A stretch of 64,000 nucleotides of DNA, from assembly GCF_034372165.1 (NCBI RefSeq), contig NZ_CP139698.1:2976001-3040000 (forward strand). Direction: 5' to 3'. Under the pieces are notes generated by a model. That model was not told where the DNA came from, made no database searches, and worked only from the letters and a program-made list of their open reading frames with translations. The stretch comes from Christiangramia sp. OXR-203 (GTDB lineage: Bacteria; Bacteroidota; Bacteroidia; Flavobacteriales; Flavobacteriaceae). Positions within the stretch are counted from its first letter, which is position 1, and each line of letters opens with the position of its first letter. This document shows, piece after piece, positions 19,064 to 26,538 of the stretch. Both the position numbers and the translations under genes were made by a program.

Positions 19064-19525
19064 TTAAAATGTTATTTTAACTTTCGCTTCCACAATCTCA
19101 TCGTAAGACAATGTTGCCTCTTTATCAACTGTGACCTTCCCTTTACCCACCGGCTTGGGCTCCCTGGCTTTCCAGGCTAGCTTGATTTCTTTTTCGTCTG
19201 CAGCTAAAAGATCTCCTTCAAATTTATCATTTTCAGTTTTCACCTTCAACCTGCGACCTATGTTTTTTCTGTATTGCCTTGGTAAGCTCAAAGGTTCAGA
19301 AACCCCTGCAGAAGTCACTTCCAGTGAGAAATCTTCCTCTTCCCTGTCGAGATTATGTTCGATCCCGCGACTTACTGTAATACAATCATTTACTGAAACT
19401 CCCTCATCACCGTCTATTACGATCTTTATGTGATTAGCGGAGTTTATGTCAAGGCTTATTAAAAATAAGTTCTTATTCTCTTCAAAGACCTGCTCTGCTA
19501 ATTTTTCTACTTTATCCTTCAGCAT
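19064..19525 (-). CDS. rimP: Ribosome maturation factor RimP
   Basis: RimP assists late maturation of the 30S subunit. I choose the ATG at 19523-19525, giving 153 residues starting MLKDKVEKLAEQV, the usual family length and start. An in-frame ATG at 19609 would add 28 residues, but its sequence lies upstream of the -7 box at 19588-19595 and spans the GC-rich hairpin at 19539-19558, so it is unlikely to be used. Family motifs include CITVSRGIEHNLDRE and LEVTSAGVSEPL (a form of the SPG-containing motif). It is the first gene of rimP-nusA-infB. Confidence 0.93.
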   Translation of the reverse strand: MLKDKVEKLAEQVFEENKNLFLISLDINSANHIKIVIDGDEGVSVNDCITVSRGIEHNLDREEEDFSLEVTSAGVSEPLSLPRQYRKNIGRRLKVKTENDKFEGDLLAADEKEIKLAWKAREPKPVGKGKVTVDKEATLSYDEIVEAKVKITF

Positions 19526-19538
19526 ATTTTTATAAAAA

Positions 19539-19558
19539 GAGGGGACTTCTGTCCCCTC
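19539..19558 (-). promoter_or_regulatory. Terminator-like hairpin in the rimP leader
   Basis: A perfect 8-bp GC-rich stem, GAGGGGAC (19539-19546) and GTCCCCTC (19551-19558), loop of 4. On the minus strand it is followed directly by TTTTTATAAAAAT and then the rimP ATG 13 bases later. It has the layout of an intrinsic terminator or attenuator inside a leader of about 55 nt in front of the operon that encodes NusA. Confidence 0.65.
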
Positions 19559-19587
19559 GCTGTACCAAAATTTTAGTTTCAACGCTG

Positions 19588-19618
19588 CAAATATAGCAAT
19601 ATTTTTCAAGTATAAAAA
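19588..19618 (-). promoter_or_regulatory. Promoter of rimP-nusA-infB
   Basis: Minus strand TATATTTG (19588-19595) with TTTT 19 bases upstream (19615-19618). This is one mismatch from TTTG-N19-TAnnTTTG. The predicted transcription start is near 19580, upstream of the leader hairpin. Confidence 0.7.
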
Positions 19619-19687
19619 CGCCAGAGGAAATGAAATATTCTTCGTAAATTTAATAGAGACTTCACCTTCAATCTATTACTTCGAATT

Positions 19688-20515
19688 ATGAAAAATATTC
19701 TAGTTCCCACCGATTTCAGCGATCAGGCCGAAAAAGCTCTTAAGGTCGCTGCACAACTAGCCCGAAAATTCGACAGCGAGATCTATTTACTCCATATGCT
19801 GGAGCTACCAATGATGTTGATCGATCCGGTGCACGGCAGTAGCCAGAACGTTCCGGAGGCGTTATTTTTTATGAAGCTTGCACATCAAAGATTTTCCAAA
19901 TTAAAGGCGGCAAACTATCTTGAAGGAATAAAGGTGCATGAAACCGTCCAGTTCCACCGGGCTTTCGAAGGAATCATTGAAATTAGCCAGGAGAAGAATT
20001 GCGACATGATCGTGATGGGTTCACATGGCGCCAGCGGCTACCAGGAAATGTTCATTGGCTCCAACACAGAGAAGGTCGTTCGTAATTCTGAAATTCCTGT
20101 ACTGGTCATCAAAAACGAGATCCCAGATTTCAGAATTGAAAATTTTGTATTTGCTACAGACGCAACATCAGATCAAAAAGACCTGCTTTCCAGGGCCATG
20201 AAATTTGCGCGTGCTATCGATACGCAAATGCACCTGTTGTTCGTAAACACGCCCAACGATTTTTTAAGCACTGCGGAAGCTACTAGAAGAATGCTGAAAT
20301 TCACCGAAGAATATCCCGAGCTGGAAACCAATATTCATATATACAACGACATTAGTGTAGAAAAAGGCATTCTAAATTTCGCCCGTAAGCGGGGAGCAGA
20401 CCTGCTTGGTATTGGAACTCATGGTCGTAAGGGTCTCGCTCACTTTTTCAATGGAAGTATTAGCGAAGACCTGGTCAATCACGCCAACAGGCCGGTAGTA
20501 ACCTTCAGAATTTAA
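19688..20515 (+). CDS. Universal stress protein, tandem UspA domains
   Basis: 275 residues made of two UspA domains (about 1-147 and 150-275). The first has the nucleotide-binding signature IVMGSHGASG followed by IGSNTEKVV. The second has GIGTHGRKG followed by NGSISEDLV. Both match G-x2-G-x9-G-(S/T), so both may bind ATP. The protein is soluble and cytoplasmic. Such two-domain Usp proteins are induced by stress or stationary phase in other bacteria, but the exact role here is unknown. It is divergent from rimP (78 bases between the longest frames). Its stop codon overlaps the stop of the convergent gene at 20512 through a shared TTAA. Confidence 0.9.
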   Translation: MKNILVPTDFSDQAEKALKVAAQLARKFDSEIYLLHMLELPMMLIDPVHGSSQNVPEALFFMKLAHQRFSKLKAANYLEGIKVHETVQFHRAFEGIIEISQEKNCDMIVMGSHGASGYQEMFIGSNTEKVVRNSEIPVLVIKNEIPDFRIENFVFATDATSDQKDLLSRAMKFARAIDTQMHLLFVNTPNDFLSTAEATRRMLKFTEEYPELETNIHIYNDISVEKGILNFARKRGADLLGIGTHGRKGLAHFFNGSISEDLVNHANRPVVTFRI

Positions 20516-22059
20516 ATAAATGCTTTCAAAGCTCCATTCTTGATCATATTCCAGAGATAGTTCCAGAAGGATTTAGTTCTGTCCCTGTCTACAGTAATAT
20601 CTTTGTGATTCGCTTTACTATTCTGCGCTTTATTCTTTACGATAAGGTTCGCCAGTGCAGATACCACTTTGTTCTTCTCTTTTCCATCCTTCTGCAGTAC
20701 TTCGATCTTAAAATCCTTATACTCCAGGCGCATATCACCCTTAGCTGAATAAGGACCACCTGAAAAATTATAATACAGATCCTCAATTTCTCCATGAGCC
20801 TGCACATTCATGGCAGGTTTCATAAATTCATTGATCTGTTCCGCAGCGATCCTGCCAAGCTCCCCATTTATATTAAAACGATCCTGGGTATCAGCAATAT
20901 TAAATGACCAATTCACATCCAGAGATGCAGTTTCCATAAAATTTGCCTGAGCCTTGATGCTGGTTTCCGGGAAATCTTCCCTATCCAAATTAACGTTGGA
21001 GATCTGACTTATCTGAAAATTCATATTAGAAAAATCTACAGTTCCCGGCTCGCGATCTGCATGTATCTTTTCTTCGTACTTGAGATACCCGTTAGTAAGA
21101 CTTATACTATCAATTTGCAATAGCACAGGCATTTCTCTAAGCATTTGACTATATAAAGGCTTAATACTAGTATCATCTGGCTGTAACTTATCCCTGTAGA
21201 TCACGAAATCGAATTGATCTATATGCGTTAGGGAGTTTCCAATTTTCAGACTATCGTTTTGCAGGCTCCAGGTAAGGCCCTGCATTCCAATACTGTCGAT
21301 CTCAAGATCATACCAGTCGGTTTCCTTACGAATATTTTGCTGATGCTCACTCTTGGAAAATTTTGGTTTAAGCTGAAAATCGGTGATTTTTACATCGTTA
21401 TTTTTAATTACAAGATCGCCAACATATAATTTCTGAAGATCATTCAGGTCATAAAATAAACTATCAATATTCAGAAGGATAAGATCATAATTAAAAGGAA
21501 CTGATTCCTTCAGAGAGGTTGAATCAATTCGCACCTGTTCCATGCTGATATCCCGAAGTTTTGAATAAAATCTATGAGTGGAACTATCTTTTTCGAAAAT
21601 CTTCAGGCTTCCGCCGGACACTTTAACCGCCTTGATCCTGATCTTATTTTTAAAACTATTCTGTTTTTTGGAAGAGGACGTATCCTTCTCTTTCTTCGGA
21701 AATTTGAAGATCTTTACTTCAGGATTAGAGATCTTCAGATTACCAATGATGATATTCTTGTTAGTTAAATACTCAAGGATCTCGATATCATTTAATCTGA
21801 TGGTATCAACTTCCAACATTTTACCACGAATACTGATGGCTGCATTAATCACTTCCGCAGAACGATCTAAAAGTTTTACATCGACCTTTTCATAAATCGC
21901 ATTTGCAGCATCCAGATTTTTCTCGATTCCTTTCTTGATCTTACTCTCCAGAATATTGTTCGCTATCACTAAAATGAGAGCCAGAACTCCAATTGCGATC
22001 AAAACTCCAACAGCAATTTTGTTTGATTTCTTCAATTTACCAGGATTTAGGTGAGCCAA
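20512..22059 (-). CDS. AsmA/DUF748-like membrane-anchored protein
   Basis: 515 residues with one N-terminal membrane helix (about 16-38, IAVGVLIAIGVLALILVIAN) and then a long beta-rich periplasmic region. Repeated elements such as IIIGNLKISNPEVKIFK, RIKAVKVSGGSLKIFEKD and LYVGDLVIKNNDVKITDF are typical of AsmA-like/DUF748 proteins. These share structure with bridge-like lipid-transfer proteins and are implicated in outer-membrane lipid homeostasis in Escherichia coli. This assignment rests on pattern and architecture, so the family name is tentative. It is monocistronic, convergent with the Usp gene with overlapping stops. Confidence 0.6.
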   Translation of the reverse strand: MAHLNPGKLKKSNKIAVGVLIAIGVLALILVIANNILESKIKKGIEKNLDAANAIYEKVDVKLLDRSAEVINAAISIRGKMLEVDTIRLNDIEILEYLTNKNIIIGNLKISNPEVKIFKFPKKEKDTSSSKKQNSFKNKIRIKAVKVSGGSLKIFEKDSSTHRFYSKLRDISMEQVRIDSTSLKESVPFNYDLILLNIDSLFYDLNDLQKLYVGDLVIKNNDVKITDFQLKPKFSKSEHQQNIRKETDWYDLEIDSIGMQGLTWSLQNDSLKIGNSLTHIDQFDFVIYRDKLQPDDTSIKPLYSQMLREMPVLLQIDSISLTNGYLKYEEKIHADREPGTVDFSNMNFQISQISNVNLDREDFPETSIKAQANFMETASLDVNWSFNIADTQDRFNINGELGRIAAEQINEFMKPAMNVQAHGEIEDLYYNFSGGPYSAKGDMRLEYKDFKIEVLQKDGKEKNKVVSALANLIVKNKAQNSKANHKDITVDRDRTKSFWNYLWNMIKNGALKAFI

Positions 22060-22166
22060 TTTACTATTCGGCAGGCATGATTCTGGCCGAATTAAGAATA
22101 TTTAACTTAAAAGATTGTGAGCCAGAAGTTACCAAAGTTAAATATTCGTCAAACTTAATTTTAAAC

Positions 22167-22198
22167 TTTCAAGCTAAGCTTATTGCACGCTATATTTG
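22167..22198 (+). promoter_or_regulatory. Promoter of the small membrane protein gene
   Basis: TATATTTG at 22191-22198 is an exact -7 element, with TTTC 20 bases upstream (22167-22170). The ATG at 22219 follows by 20 bases through an A-rich stretch. Confidence 0.6.
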
Positions 22199-22218
22199 TA
22201 GTGTAATATTTAGAAAAA

Positions 22219-22431
22219 ATGTTTTTAAAGGTCGGTGTAAAAGTTTTATTTGTAATGGTCGAGTTATTTCTCGGGTTTTACAGTCTTGTAATCAGTGAAA
22301 GTTTACTGGTTAAATTTATATTTTTTGTAGTAACTGCTGCGATCGTCGCCTTTGGAATTTTGAAAACGATTAACAAAGTCTTACCAGCTAATGGAGAAAT
22401 GCTCCAGTTAGGATCGGAAGATGAAGAATAA
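22219..22431 (+). CDS. Small two-helix membrane protein, unknown function
   Basis: 70 residues: two hydrophobic segments (about 5-25 VKVLFVMVELFLGFYSLVIS and 30-50 LVKFIFFVVTAAIVAFGILK) and a short polar acidic tail ending GSEDEE. I do not recognise a family. It has a good promoter and a strong terminator of its own, so it is a real single-gene unit. Codon use looks ordinary. A longer overlapping frame starting at 21993 runs antisense into the AsmA-like gene and is rejected. Confidence 0.7.
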   Translation: MFLKVGVKVLFVMVELFLGFYSLVISESLLVKFIFFVVTAAIVAFGILKTINKVLPANGEMLQLGSEDEE

Positions 22432-22451
22432 TAATTGAGAAAGAAGAATTA

Positions 22452-22484
22452 AATCCGTTGATTTGCATCAACGGATTTTTTTTG
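22452..22484 (+). terminator. Terminator after the small membrane protein gene
   Basis: Stem AAATCCGTTGAT (22452-22463) and ATCAACGGATTT (22468-22479), loop TTGC, followed by eight or more T. Confidence 0.92.
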
Positions 22485-22510
22485 TCTAAAACTCAACCAA
22501 TTTAATTAGC

Positions 22511-23128
22511 ATGAGGCTCGTTTGTCTTGCAGACACTCATAATCTACATCACCATTTACCCATTCCCGATGGTGATGTGCTTATACATGCCGGGGATTGT
22601 ACAGATGGTGGCACCCGGAACGAAACCAATAATTTTCTGAAATGGATGGATGAACAACCTCATCCTTACAAGATCCTTATACCCGGGAATCATGATTTCT
22701 ATTTTGAAAAGAAGGAATTATTGAAAACAATTCCTGGAGGTATTGAAGTACTCCTTGACCAGGAATTGATCATTAAGGGAAAGAAATTCTGGGGATCTCC
22801 GGTAACTCCCGGAATGGAGAACTGGGCATTTAATAGAGAAAGAGGTTTGGCGATGCAAAGGCACTGGGATAAAATCCCGGAAGATACAGATGTTCTAATC
22901 ACCCACACCCCTCCATACGGGATCATGGATCAAATTGCTTCGGGTGAAAGGCTGGGTTGCGAAGCATTGTTGAAAACATTAGACTTCGTGGAGCCTGAAA
23001 TCCATTTGTTTGGACATATTCATTACTCTTCAGGCTACCTAAAAAGAAGCAAAACTTCATTTTACAATCTCTCGATTCTCGATGAAGCTGGTAGTATCAT
23101 GCGTTCTCCAATGGTGTTAGATATTTAA
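22511..23128 (+). CDS. Calcineurin-like metallophosphoesterase
   Basis: 205 residues with the metallophosphoesterase signature in order: LADTHN (D-x-H), GDVLIHAGDCTD (GD), PGNHDF (GNHD), ITHTPPYG and LFGHIHYSSG (GHxH). The THTPPYG-ILD-like motif and the compact size match the MPPED1/MPPED2-like group, which hydrolyse phosphodiesters in vitro. The substrate in the cell is unknown. No signal peptide. It begins 27 bases after the previous terminator with no obvious promoter, so it may depend on read-through or a non-consensus promoter. Confidence 0.88.
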   Translation: MRLVCLADTHNLHHHLPIPDGDVLIHAGDCTDGGTRNETNNFLKWMDEQPHPYKILIPGNHDFYFEKKELLKTIPGGIEVLLDQELIIKGKKFWGSPVTPGMENWAFNRERGLAMQRHWDKIPEDTDVLITHTPPYGIMDQIASGERLGCEALLKTLDFVEPEIHLFGHIHYSSGYLKRSKTSFYNLSILDEAGSIMRSPMVLDI

Positions 23129-23274
23129 TCTAAAATTTTTGTAAACAAATTTACAGTTAGGTTAAAAATTTATTAATAAGCTAAGTATTAGATTTTTATT
23201 AACAGCTTTTAGCCTGTCTAGTAGTAATTTAGCCATTGTAAATCATACAACAATACACCTAACACCAATTTATA

Positions 23275-23604
23275 ATGAACAATTTTACTACCCCGGAGTT
23301 AATTGACGAGGTTAAAAATCTCATTTCTTACAGTATTTCCAACAAAAATCTGGAGTCCTCGAATTTTCAGTTAATGCATAGAGCCATCGTAAAGAAGTAT
23401 TTTGAAGCTAAGAATGTGCAGATTAACTATGACGAGCAAACTATCGAATTACAATTACCTGTTGGTCAGAAGAAATACACGAACATCACATTTGAATGTA
23501 TGGACCTGGAAAGATTTTTACAATCCTGTCTTAAGAAGGATGAGAAGAGCATTTTCTTTTATGAAACTATTCTTTCTCACTATAATATTACTTCAGCAGC
23601 TTAG
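23275..23604 (+). CDS. Hypothetical protein, 109 residues
   Basis: A soluble, mixed-charge protein (MNNFTTPELIDEVKNLISYS start) with no signal peptide, membrane segment or motif that I recognise. The frame is open, starts with ATG, and ends just before a plausible terminator at 23631-23656. A preceding 146-base gap resembles a regulated upstream region (AT-rich) but no consensus promoter is evident. An overlapping frame at 23402-23608 is a shadow. Probably a lineage-restricted gene; the function is unknown. Confidence 0.6.
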   Translation: MNNFTTPELIDEVKNLISYSISNKNLESSNFQLMHRAIVKKYFEAKNVQINYDEQTIELQLPVGQKKYTNITFECMDLERFLQSCLKKDEKSIFFYETILSHYNITSAA

Positions 23605-23627
23605 TTAACAATCTTCAAGCATTATAA

Positions 23628-23656
23628 AGTTTCGGTCCCTACACCGAACTTTTTTA
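23628..23656 (+). terminator. Terminator of the 109-residue protein gene
   Basis: Stem TTCGGT (23631-23636) and ACCGAA (23643-23648), with outer A/C-T/G pairs and a run of six T from 23650. Short stem, so moderate confidence. It abuts the convergent response regulator gene. Confidence 0.6.
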
Positions 23657-23658
23657 TT

Positions 23659-24039
23659 TTATCTCCCTCCTATTTCTTTTAGCTTGTCTACATTCAAAGG
23701 TTTCGATAGAAAACCTGCCAATCCAGGAAAATTATCAAATCGTTCTTTATCTGAAAATGCGATAGACGAGGTCACGATGTAAATTTTTGTATGATCGTAA
23801 ACTTCTGGATATTTAGATTGCAACGCCTCCAGAAATTGCCAGCCATCCATTAATGGCATATTTATATCCAGCAACATCACTGAAGGTAAATTCTCTTTAT
23901 TGTCACTATAATACTTCAGCGCCTCTTTAGGAAACTGGTAAAATTCCGCCAGTTTGAACATCCCAGATTTTTCTATATATCGGCTAATAATCATTTGATA
24001 GGCCTCATCATCGTCTATCACTGCTATCTTATCTATCAT
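23659..24039 (-). CDS. Single-domain response regulator (CheY-like)
   Basis: 126 residues forming only a receiver domain. The acidic pocket is D9-D10-D11 and the phospho-acceptor is D58 (VMLLDINMPLMDGWQF). The switch residue is T90 (YIVTSS) and the conserved lysine is K113 (SKPLN). No output domain is present, like Rcp1-type regulators. Its ATG overlaps the stop of the upstream sensor kinase (ATGA at 24036-24039), so the pair is translationally coupled and probably a cognate two-component or phosphorelay pair. The downstream partner is unknown. Confidence 0.9.
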   Translation of the reverse strand: MIDKIAVIDDDEAYQMIISRYIEKSGMFKLAEFYQFPKEALKYYSDNKENLPSVMLLDINMPLMDGWQFLEALQSKYPEVYDHTKIYIVTSSIAFSDKERFDNFPGLAGFLSKPLNVDKLKEIGGR

Positions 24040-26387
24040 TTAAAAAAAACTTTAAAAGTTGTCCCTTCTCCCGGAGTACTTTCCACATCAACTGAACCTC
24101 CCATAGCCTCTACCTGGTTTTTTGTAATAAAGAGACCTACACCACGACCGTCTTTTCTACTGGAAAATGTTTTATAGAGTCCGAAAATCTTCTCACCGTA
24201 AGCCTCCATATCAATCCCAATACCGTTATCCTGAACTTCAAGTACCCACCGTTCATTTTGCTGATAGCCAGTAATAATAATTTCAGGAGTTCTGGATTTT
24301 TCAGTGTAACGAAGTGCGTTGGTTAGAAAATTTAATAGTACACTTTCCATATAGGCCGCGTTAAAAGAAACCACCATCTCAGCTGGAACTTTATTTCGAA
24401 TCCTAGCCTCCTTCCTGTTGATCTGCGGAATAAGGATCTCCAAAGTACTTTCCAGTGTTTTCCTAACATTAATGCTTTGAACGCCAATATCCATATTGGT
24501 ACTAATGGAGACCACTTCGTTCAAATCATGCAGAGACTGGTCGAGATTCCCGGATACCTTCTGAAGCAATTCTATATACTGATCCTTTTCCTCTACTGAA
24601 TCCTCTTCGGTATACAATTCCAGAATAGATTGCATATTGCTGGCATGAGATCGCAAATTGTGTGAAACTATATAGGCAAAGTTCAGCAGACGTTTATTCT
24701 GCTCCATCACCAATTCATAAGATTTCACAAGGTTGAGCTCCGCCTCACGCTTTTCTGTAATATCCCGAAGGTTCACCACGAATCCATTCACATTTTGAAC
24801 ATCCAGCATATTGGTTAGCGTCGCATTTACCCAGAACCAGTGGTCTTCCGCATTTTTTACCCGAAGGATGATATCTGCAATTGGCAGGTTTGGCTTCGTA
24901 TAGGAGTACTCGATCTTTTGTCTTAATAAGTCATGATCATCTGGATGAATATAATGCAATACTCCATAAGCGGTAAAATCGATCTCTTCATATTTGGAGA
25001 CCTTAGCCAGTGAAGGAGAATAATAACGAACGCTATTTTCTGTATCCACGATAAGTATGATCTCATCGCTATTTTCCACGAGGGCCCGGAAGCGGTTTTC
25101 ATTATCGATCAATAACTGCTTTGCTTCCATCCTGGCAGAAATATCTTCGATAAGGGCAATCTGTGAAGTTGCCTGCTCACCTTCAGCCCATAACGGGGAA
25201 ACACTTAAATTTATCCATATGATTTCCCCATCGCTTCTAATGAGTCGTTTCTGCAGACTGTATTGATTGATCTCATTATTCCTGAGTTTTTCAATGAGTT
25301 CAATATTCCTTTGGTTATCATCGGGATGGGTGATATCAATATGAGATTTACCAACAAGGTAGTCTTCAGGATAACCTAGTAATTGCTGAAATTTCTTATT
25401 AGTCTCCAGGATGAGCCCGGTGTTAGTATCAAGTCGGGCCATCCCGATCGCTGCCTGATTAAAAATGGTTCTAAAACGCTGCTCACTTTCAGCCAGTTCT
25501 CCTGCCTGCGACTTCATACGCTGCTGCATGATAACAGGACGTTCCAAAACCTGGTAGAGAATATAAGCTATCGCTCCTCCCAGGAAGAGGATTAGTAAGG
25601 CAACCGGGATAAGTCTTAGAAATGGCTGGTGTAATGACTGCGGAATAATATATAGACGCCATTCTCCATCTGGCAGAGTAATCACTTCAGAATAGCTTTC
25701 GTGAAGATCTGGTCTTGACTGCAGGAAAAATTCTTCCTTTTCTGAAACCGGGTTTAACTTCGAAAACTGAAACTGATAATCATCACCTGATAATTCGTGT
25801 ATTCCCGATTGGTGCATCAAATTATCGAACTTTATGATCACCGCAACGAAGCCCCAGAAGTCATTTTTTATAAAAACAGGTAATCGTCCAACTACAGCAA
25901 GACCACCCTGTTTCAGTTCGAACGGACCAGCGAAAAACATACGTTTACGTTCGATCGCTTCAAGGGCTTCCTGATTACGGGTAGGATCCTCAAGAATATT
26001 ATAATTGATCGCATCCTTGTTCTCCTCAAATGGATATACTTTGGTGATGACACCATCGGGTACGATCTGGATTGCATCAATATTTGGATTGTTATCTACC
26101 AACTGAGATGCAATGAGCTCAAAATTATCAATTTCACCCTTTTCGTCGATCTGCAAGGCTAATGAAAGGGCTGCGGAATAACTCTATTTTAGAGATTGGT
26201 CAATATTCTGACCTACTACATCGATTATATGAGACATTTCAGTCTGCCTATCGTCTAACAGCATCTGGTAACGCTGCCAAAGCATAAAAAATCCCAGGAT
26301 CACAAGCAACAGCGCACTCGCCAGGGAGATCAGCAAAAGTTTCAGGTTCAAACCTGGTGAATTAGGGTGTTGGTTATTTTTTGACAT
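24036..26387 (-). pseudogene. CHASE-PAS-PAS sensor histidine kinase interrupted by an in-frame TAG
   Basis: One reading frame of 784 codons is broken only by TAG at 26184-26186 (codon 68). The first part has a membrane helix (about residues 15-37) and the start of an extracytoplasmic sensor. After the stop the same frame continues SYSAALSLALQIDEKGE and runs to a CHASE-like domain, a second helix (LRLIPVALLILFLGGAI), and two PAS/PAC domains (SEQRFRTIFNQAAIGMARLD and ENRFRALVENSDEIILIVD). The kinase core has H-box VSHNLRSHASN, N-box LLNFLTNALRY, G1 DNGIGID and G2 GRGVGLFI. A TTG at 26154-26156 could restart translation but would omit the first helix. The kinase domain itself is intact. It could be a recent nonsense mutation, a sequencing error or read-through. 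Confidence 0.8.
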
Positions 26388-26433
26388 TCACTGGATTCAG
26401 GCCTGTTGAACGAGACTTTGAAATGTTAAGATT

Positions 26434-26441
26434 CAAATATA
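26434..26441 (-). promoter_or_regulatory. Candidate -7 box for the sensor kinase/response regulator pair
   Basis: Minus strand TATATTTG, an exact -7 element, 47 bases upstream of the kinase ATG. The -33 position (TGAA) is poor. Confidence 0.5.
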
Positions 26442-26492
26442 GCTAAATATGTATAACTTATTCAGGAAAGAAAAAGAGGTAGTAGTGATATT

Positions 26493-26518
26493 AAAAAACC
26501 CGGCGAATAGCCGGGTTT
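26493..26518 (-). terminator. Terminator of the wza-wzc transcript
   Basis: Stem AAACCCGGC (26496-26504) and GCCGGGTTT (26510-26518), loop of five, followed on the minus strand by TTTAA. It lies 20 bases after the wzc stop and marks the end of the polysaccharide locus. Confidence 0.88.
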
Positions 26519-26538
26519 GTATTAGGTGATCTATAAGC

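Noticed and set aside
19064-19609. Longer RimP starting at 19609
   Set aside because: The extra 28 residues would be translated from sequence that includes the promoter -7 box and the leader hairpin; 19525 gives normal family length.
21993-22298. 101-codon plus-strand frame overlapping the start of the AsmA-like gene
   Set aside because: Runs through the antisense of a coding region and a promoter; the 22219 frame in another phase fits the promoter and terminator.
26184-26387. Separate 67-residue membrane protein gene
   Set aside because: It is in the same frame as the downstream kinase and continues its sensor domain after one TAG, so it is treated as the first part of one interrupted gene.
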